Shown here: positions 32,637 to 37,656 of the stretch, in pieces
How positions within the stretch are numbered: position 1 is the stretch's first letter
Layout of the letters: each line of letters starts with the position of its first letter
Assembly: GCA_024641305.1 (NCBI GenBank)
Contig: JAHEDI010000032.1
Coordinates: 1-37,656 of the forward strand
Direction of reading: 5' to 3'
DNA from: a bacterium
GTDB lineage: Bacteria; Actinomycetota; Acidimicrobiia; Spongiisociales; JAENVV01
Length of the DNA stretch: 37,656 nt
Made by a program: the position numbers and the translations under genes
Notes under the pieces: generated by a model
What the model saw: the letters and a program-made list of their open reading frames with translations, nothing else
Database searches by the model: none
Told to the model about the DNA's origin: nothing

Positions 32637-33953
32637 ATGCAAGAAAGTGCTGAGGCCGCTACTAACCGAACGAAAATCGGGGTCGCGGGTGCAGCAGCCA
32701 TCGGCATCGGTGGAATGGTGGGCGGCGGTATCTTCGCGGTTCTCGGCGTTGCCGCCACGAAAGCTGGCGGCGCTACGCCCATCGCTTTCATCGTGGGAGG
32801 AATCGTGGCGGCGCTCACCGCCACCAGCTACAGCCGACTATCGGTGGCTTACCCGAGCGCGGGCGGAACCGTGGCGTTCGTCGATCGCATTTTCGGCATA
32901 GGTGAGCTCACCGGGAGCCTGAATGTCGCTCTGTGGGTCGGATATGTCGCCACCACCGCGCTGTACGCCTCGGCTTTCGGCAACTATACGGCGACGCTTT
33001 TCCCGGGCGGCGCCAGCGGATCACCGTTCCTGGTGACGGCGCTCGTCGTAACTGGCATCGCCGGCCCGTGGGCAATCAATCTGTTGAATGCAGCCCTCAT
33101 TGCGAGAACAGAAAGCTGGATCGTTGCCTTCAAACTCATCATCCTGGCGATCGTCATCGGTGCCGGGGTCCCCGCCGTCAATACAGCCAAACTCGACCCG
33201 GGAGCTTGGAAACCGCCTTCCGCCATCATTGGTGCCGGGATGCTGATCTTTGTCGCCTACGAGGGGTTCGAACTGATCGCCAACGCGTCGACTGAAGTCC
33301 ACAATCCTCGACGGACTCTGCCCAGAGCCTTTGGAGCGGCGACCGGAGTTGTCATATGCCTGTACGTCCTCGTCGCTGGGGTCGTGGTCGGGTCGCTATC
33401 GGCGGCCGAAATCTTACGATCAGCGGAGTTCTCCCTAGCCCAGGCGGCTTCGGTAAGCCTCGGCTCCGTCGGTTTCAAGCTGGTGGCGGTGTCAGCCATG
33501 CTGGCAACTCTTTCGGCCATCAATGCCACTCTGTATGGTGCCGCCCGGCTCAGTTTCACGCTGGCAACCGAGGGCGAGCTTCCACCCCGGTTCGAGCAGC
33601 TCAAGTGGACGCAGCCGGTTGGACTTCACATCACCGCCGGGACTGGACTGGCCATGGCCGTCCTGCTGCCCCTCGCGAGCATTTCAGCAGTGGCGAGCGC
33701 CATCTTCCTCCTCGTGTTTGCTGTCGTAAATGCCGCGGCCTTTCGCGCCGCTGCTGACATTGGAGCAAATCGGCTGCTGGCGGCAACAGGAGCGTTGGCC
33801 TGCGCCGGGTCACTGGGTGTCCTATTGCTCCAGACCGGTAAAAACGACCCGGCCGCAATAGCCACATTGGCAATCTTGCTCCTGGCCGCTCTCGGTTCAG
33901 AACATCTGACGTTGAAGCATCTCCGAACTCATAGGGCTTCCGGTAAGCACTAG
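32637..33953 (+). CDS. APC-family amino acid or polyamine permease
   Basis: A 438-aa integral membrane protein with about twelve helices. Helix 1 carries the family motif GIGGMVGGGIFAVLG, and a long hydrophilic loop around YEGFELIANASTEVHNP lies before the second half. It resembles amino acid/polyamine/organocation permeases such as the cationic amino acid or ethanolamine types. The ribosome site is weak, and the 54-bp spacer holds a CATAAT at 32618-32623 that could be a -10. It is convergent with the zwf-like gene. The stops overlap in a CTAG (33950-33953), so no transcription terminator fits between them. Confidence 0.84.
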   Translation: MQESAEAATNRTKIGVAGAAAIGIGGMVGGGIFAVLGVAATKAGGATPIAFIVGGIVAALTATSYSRLSVAYPSAGGTVAFVDRIFGIGELTGSLNVALWVGYVATTALYASAFGNYTATLFPGGASGSPFLVTALVVTGIAGPWAINLLNAALIARTESWIVAFKLIILAIVIGAGVPAVNTAKLDPGAWKPPSAIIGAGMLIFVAYEGFELIANASTEVHNPRRTLPRAFGAATGVVICLYVLVAGVVVGSLSAAEILRSAEFSLAQAASVSLGSVGFKLVAVSAMLATLSAINATLYGAARLSFTLATEGELPPRFEQLKWTQPVGLHITAGTGLAMAVLLPLASISAVASAIFLLVFAVVNAAAFRAAADIGANRLLAATGALACAGSLGVLLLQTGKNDPAAIATLAILLLAALGSEHLTLKHLRTHRASGKH

Positions 33954-35371
33954 TAGGTCGCCGAAGGTTCGGGGTCGTACCAGGGTCCGTGGCGGCCGAT
34001 GAGGCGATCAACGCTTTCGACCGGGCCCCAGGTCCCGATCGGATAGCGCTCAGCCGGGGCATGGTCACGAGTAACACCGTCGACAATCTCCCAGGCCGAC
34101 TCAACACCGGCCACGGATGTGAACAAAGTTTGGTCCCCGGCCAGCGCGTCTCCGAAGAGCCGTTCATAGGCGGTGAGTTCGGGGCCGGCTTCACTGTGGA
34201 GCAACAATTCGCCCATCTCCCCTACGAACTCGGGTCCCGGTTCCTTGGTGCGGAGGCCCAAAGCAAGCTGACCGTCGGGGGTGACCCGGATACGCACGTA
34301 GTCGGATCCACCGGTTGGGACATGATCGCCAGGGAAGATCTTGGCCGGCGGCTTCCGTAGTCGGATGCGGGCCTCGGTGGCACGCACCGGGAGATTCTTT
34401 CCGGCCCGGACGAACCAGGGGACGCCCCCCCAGCGCCAGTTGTCGATCTCGAAACGAAGAGCCGCAAACGTTTCGACGTCCGAGTCGGCGGCCACTCCTG
34501 CTTCTGATCGGTAGCCATCAAACTGGCCACGCACAAGGTCACCCGACGCCAGCGGATCGATAGCCCGGAGAACCTTGTCGGCCTCGGCACGAACCGATCC
34601 AGCCTCGATATCGACCGGGGGTTCCATCGCCAACAAGGTCACAATCTGGAGCACATGGTTCTGAACCACATCACGCAGTGCCCCGACACCTTCATAGAAC
34701 TTCCCGCGACCGGCAATGCCAAAGTCCTCGGCCATCGTGATCTGCACACTGTCGATCATGTCGCGATTCCAAAAGGGCTCCAACATCGAGTTGGCAAAAC
34801 GGGCATACATGATGCCAAGAACCGACTCCTTGCCGAGGTAGTGATCGATCCGAAAGACCCGCTCTTCAGGAAACACCGTATGGACAACCCGACTCAACTC
34901 TTGAGCCGAATCAAGGTCTCTCCCGAACGGCTTCTCCACGATCACCCGCCCTTCGTCGGCCAACCCGGCTCGGCCCAAAGCGGTAATCACTGTCTGGAAC
35001 AAGCCAGGCGGAATGGCAAGGTAATGAGCCGGCCTGATCGCCTTCGAGGCGTCCAGCAGCTTGCCGACTTGCACAAACGTCGCGTCATCACCGTAATCCC
35101 CGTCGACGTAGGCCAGCCGGGCAGCCAACCGGTCGAAGGCCGCCGCGTCCCGATCGTCATGCAGCCCACCACCGAATTGCTCAACAGACTCCCTCCCACG
35201 TTGTACGAGGTCGTCGTGCGTCCACTGCGACGAAGCCACACCGACAATGGGTATCTCGAGCATCCCCCGACGTTCCATTCGAAATAGCGCAGGGAAGGTC
35301 ATCTTCAGGCCGAGGTCGCCGGTGCATCCGAACCAAACCAGCGCGTCGGATTTTGTTTGTTTTCCTGTCAT
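33950..35371 (-). CDS. zwf: Glucose-6-phosphate dehydrogenase
   Basis: A 473-aa enzyme of the oxidative pentose phosphate pathway, making 6-phosphogluconolactone and NADPH. Signatures are the dinucleotide loop GCTGDLGLK, EKPFG (E146-K147-P148) and the active-site RIDHYLGKE (174-182) with the family's K181. The start at 35371 is chosen because it overlaps the GH15 stop as ATGA; a longer frame to 35671 lies inside the GH15 gene and has no family character. The length fits Zwf. It is coupled to a glucan hydrolase and is the distal gene of that operon. Confidence 0.9.
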   Translation of the reverse strand: MTGKQTKSDALVWFGCTGDLGLKMTFPALFRMERRGMLEIPIVGVASSQWTHDDLVQRGRESVEQFGGGLHDDRDAAAFDRLAARLAYVDGDYGDDATFVQVGKLLDASKAIRPAHYLAIPPGLFQTVITALGRAGLADEGRVIVEKPFGRDLDSAQELSRVVHTVFPEERVFRIDHYLGKESVLGIMYARFANSMLEPFWNRDMIDSVQITMAEDFGIAGRGKFYEGVGALRDVVQNHVLQIVTLLAMEPPVDIEAGSVRAEADKVLRAIDPLASGDLVRGQFDGYRSEAGVAADSDVETFAALRFEIDNWRWGGVPWFVRAGKNLPVRATEARIRLRKPPAKIFPGDHVPTGGSDYVRIRVTPDGQLALGLRTKEPGPEFVGEMGELLLHSEAGPELTAYERLFGDALAGDQTLFTSVAGVESAWEIVDGVTRDHAPAERYPIGTWGPVESVDRLIGRHGPWYDPEPSATY

Positions 35372-37656
35372 GACTGCCTCACGATCATGGTGCGGTCGAC
35401 TCCGGCCGCTCCCTCGGTTACTTCGACGCGGTAGTTCTCGCCGGCCCATGAACCATCGACATAGTGAAACGTGAACACCACGCTCGACCCCACCGCCAGA
35501 GCTGCGGTATCGAGATCGGCAAAGTGGATCCCTAGCGTTGTGTCCGCCGTGGGCGTCTCGTTGGTCGTTGCCCATGCATCGGTGGTCCAGACAACCGAGG
35601 CCGGCCGATGAGTGTGTAGGCGGAGAGTTGCTCCGCTCGCGAATGCCCGGCACCGGAGATTGGAGCTCCAAATCGTCCGCTCCGGGCGGTTGGCTCCAGC
35701 CACGTATCGCTCGTAGGCCTGAGGAGGCCGATCAAAGATCTGACCATCCATCAGTGAGCGCCGAAGCTTTATGTACTCGGCGTGTGCCCAGACCAGGGGT
35801 CGTGCCGACCCGGTGGCGCATCCCGGGAACAAGTCCTTGTCGGCCAGTACAGCACCATCCCAGACCTGCTCCGGCAGCAGTCGGACCGAACCTGCCGACG
35901 CCCGAAAGACGTCGGCAAGTCGCCCTGCTTCTGCGACGTTGCCGGCGGCCAGTTCATAATGGGCACGTTCGCCCACCAGGAGGGGCCACGGTCGTCCAAC
36001 CCCAGTGCCATCGAATGGTTCGCCATTGTCATGTTCGCCGTACCCATCGCCGTTGTACCGATACCAGAAGGGGCCTTCAGGTAGTTCGACCTTGAGGAGA
36101 TGGTCGATGACCTTGACCGTGTTCAGGATGCGTGGGTCGTCGGCCGTCCGGAGGCCGAAACGAACGAGAGCCAGAGCGTCGGGGCTGACGATCTCTTCGG
36201 CCTTGGCTTGTGATGATCCTGGTAGCCGGTTCTTGATCTGCACCCACCGATCGACCGGCAAGACTGATTCACCCGAGTCAGGTGGAGCGATCCGAACGTA
36301 ATACCCGTCGACGCCGGCATCGGCGGCAATCTGGGTGCCGGTTACGTACGTCCATCGTTCGATGGCCGCGTTCCACACGTCGGCCGTCTCCCGCAGGAAG
36401 CTTCCCACAGAAGGCTCGCCTGCTCGATCTGCATGGTCGGCCGCCACGACGAGAGCTGCCACCTCCACCGCCAAGGTAAACGGCGAGTACCCGCCGTCTT
36501 CCTCCCAGCGATCCTGGCCGGTCGCCGGGCCATTGCGGATGACAAATCCGGCCGCCGATCGCATCATTGGCCAGTAGTCGGCGGCAGTGAGCGGACATCC
36601 GTGGCGGATCGCAGCGTCGGCCGCCAGAATCGGGAACGCCGTTTCGTCCATCTGGATGCCACCCCAGTAAGGGGTCCCATCGAGCCACATGTTCTGGGGC
36701 CACAATCCTTCTGCTTCTTGGGTCGTTCGGAGGTACTCGATCACCCTCGTAGCGTCAGCCAATGCCCCCGCCGCCAGCAGCCCTCCCATGCTTTCGGCCA
36801 GATCGCGCGGCCACACCAGGTGGTACCCGCCCAGGTCATCGTCACCTTTGGCAAATCCCCAGGGAATCGACAACGAGGCAATGATGCCGCCAGGAAAAGA
36901 CTGCGATTCGTGCACCCTGACCACCGTCGCCGACTCTGCGGCAAATTCATCGTGTAGGTCAAGAAGCGAAGACGACCACGCTTGCCATCCTTCCACGTAT
37001 TGGCGCTCGGCGTGGTCGAACCCGGCAAGGAGCGAAGCCCGGGCTTCGTGAGCCGCCTCGGCCCAACCGGCCCCGAACCCGATGGCCATCGTAAACTCGG
37101 TGGCGGCCAATAGGTCGAGTTCGGCAGCCATCGCCACATTGCCATCCTTGGCCATGGTGTATTCCCACGTCAGGCGCCCATGATCGTGAACGTCCTGCCA
37201 TCCGTCCGACACGCCAACAAACCCGACCGAACGAGACAGAAACGGAACATCACAGGCCAACGCCAGGCTGACCCCGGAGCCTTCGGCGAACAGCATCGGC
37301 ATGCCTTTGTACTCACCCAGCCAGGCCGTGTTGCCAGCGCCTCGATTGACGAGATGGGGAGCCAAAAGCACGGTCAAGTGAAGCCCCGAGAGGAGGCCGT
37401 CAGGGGCCGTAATGCTCACATGCTGGAGTAGGGCATCTCGCTGCGAGTCGGTGATAACTCGCTTTTCGATTACATACCCATGTGGAAATGTGCTCGACAC
37501 TACAAACCCGGGAACCCGCGGGGCGATATGGAGCATCTCGGTTTCGGCGACCCGCTTCTCTTCCCATACATCACCGCCGTCGGTCGACAGGATCAGGCCA
37601 AAATCACGTGTGCATGCGTGGTCAACCCGCGGGTAATAGATCTCGTTGACTATTCC
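35368..37656 (-). CDS. GH15 glucoamylase-like glycoside hydrolase (5' partial)
   Basis: The gene runs off the right edge, and 762 residues are visible. The N-terminal GIVNEIYYPRVDHACTRD shows the supersandwich domain of bacterial glucoamylase/glucodextranase. The catalytic domain has WPRDLAESMGGLL, a general acid in RWEEDGGYSPF (visible E385) and a base in LPEQVWDG (visible E596), corresponding to E179 and E400 of fungal glucoamylase. A further beta domain follows after about residue 640. It releases glucose from alpha-glucans, and no signal peptide is visible in this part. It shares a 4-bp overlap with zwf, so glucose release and NADPH production are made together. Confidence 0.88.
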   Translation of the reverse strand, partial: GIVNEIYYPRVDHACTRDFGLILSTDGGDVWEEKRVAETEMLHIAPRVPGFVVSSTFPHGYVIEKRVITDSQRDALLQHVSITAPDGLLSGLHLTVLLAPHLVNRGAGNTAWLGEYKGMPMLFAEGSGVSLALACDVPFLSRSVGFVGVSDGWQDVHDHGRLTWEYTMAKDGNVAMAAELDLLAATEFTMAIGFGAGWAEAAHEARASLLAGFDHAERQYVEGWQAWSSSLLDLHDEFAAESATVVRVHESQSFPGGIIASLSIPWGFAKGDDDLGGYHLVWPRDLAESMGGLLAAGALADATRVIEYLRTTQEAEGLWPQNMWLDGTPYWGGIQMDETAFPILAADAAIRHGCPLTAADYWPMMRSAAGFVIRNGPATGQDRWEEDGGYSPFTLAVEVAALVVAADHADRAGEPSVGSFLRETADVWNAAIERWTYVTGTQIAADAGVDGYYVRIAPPDSGESVLPVDRWVQIKNRLPGSSQAKAEEIVSPDALALVRFGLRTADDPRILNTVKVIDHLLKVELPEGPFWYRYNGDGYGEHDNGEPFDGTGVGRPWPLLVGERAHYELAAGNVAEAGRLADVFRASAGSVRLLPEQVWDGAVLADKDLFPGCATGSARPLVWAHAEYIKLRRSLMDGQIFDRPPQAYERYVAGANRPERTIWSSNLRCRAFASGATLRLHTHRPASVVWTTDAWATTNETPTADTTLGIHFADLDTAALAVGSSVVFTFHYVDGSWAGENYRVEVTEGAAGVDRTMIVRQS

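Noticed and set aside
1-37656. tRNA, rRNA, CRISPR, insertion sequence or phage signals
   Set aside because: None was seen by eye: no regularly spaced direct repeats, cloverleaf-like runs, transposase or integrase motifs.

Overview
The window is a high-GC, densely packed bacterial chromosome segment. Genes overlap by 4 bp (ATGA or GTGA), use AGGAG-type ribosome sites, and include GTG and TTG starts. A lipobox sugar-binding protein, a SHOCT protein, a VIT-type transporter and a GH15-zwf pair fit Actinomycetota, possibly an Acidimicrobiia-like lineage. That placement is inference from gene content; no rRNA or marker gene is present.

Region 1 (1-28447) is a long catabolic island. From left to right it holds: the start of an unknown exported or membrane protein; a membrane-anchored LuxR-type regulator; a block with a 2-keto-4-pentenoate hydratase-like enzyme, a cupin, a 3-hydroxyisobutyrate dehydrogenase-like enzyme and a mandelate-racemase-type enolase-superfamily enzyme; a Bug/TctC-like protein without signal peptide; a 2-hydroxyacid dehydrogenase and an aldo/keto reductase; an operon of DMT exporter, MFS exporter, FMN alpha-hydroxyacid dehydrogenase, Gfo/Idh/MocA oxidoreductase and amidohydrolase; a divergent HpcH/HpaI aldolase; a second Gfo/Idh/MocA gene divergent from an MFS transporter; a five-gene block of amidohydrolase-2 and carboxymuconolactone-decarboxylase-like proteins; a UspA protein; a sugar ABC importer (two permeases and a lipoprotein, no ATPase); a ketopantoate-reductase-like enzyme; a third Gfo/Idh/MocA; an MLE-type enolase-superfamily enzyme; and a divergent fourth Gfo/Idh/MocA. 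The set (sugar uptake, several NAD(P) dehydrogenases, two enolase-superfamily enzymes, a keto-acid aldolase and a hydratase) fits oxidation, dehydration and aldol cleavage of sugar acids, with a second arm of COG2159-type metal hydrolases/decarboxylases for carboxylated or cyclic acids. Substrates cannot be read from sequence. Two near-identical 19-bp operator-like palindromes lie upstream of the ABC importer and in the divergent enolase-superfamily/Gfo promoter region. They differ by a compensatory base change, which suggests one unseen regulator (GntR-like by appearance) controls both.

Region 2 (28504-31778) has a 74-aa unknown protein, then a likely metal/redox envelope module: a SHOCT membrane protein, a cupredoxin with a complete type-1 copper ligand set and a His/Met-rich tandem repeat, an OmpR-type response regulator and a histidine kinase with a Met-rich sensor loop. 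Region 3 (31860-37656) has a VIT/CCC1-family transporter, an APC-family permease and, on the opposite strand, glucose-6-phosphate dehydrogenase translationally coupled to a GH15 glucoamylase-like enzyme that runs off the right edge.

No tRNA, rRNA, CRISPR array, transposase or phage gene was seen. The most notable items are the amidohydrolase/CMD block, the covarying operators, the leaderless Bug-like protein, the LuxR palindrome placed at about -43 of a predicted promoter, and the His/Met-repeat cupredoxin beside a Met-rich sensor kinase.
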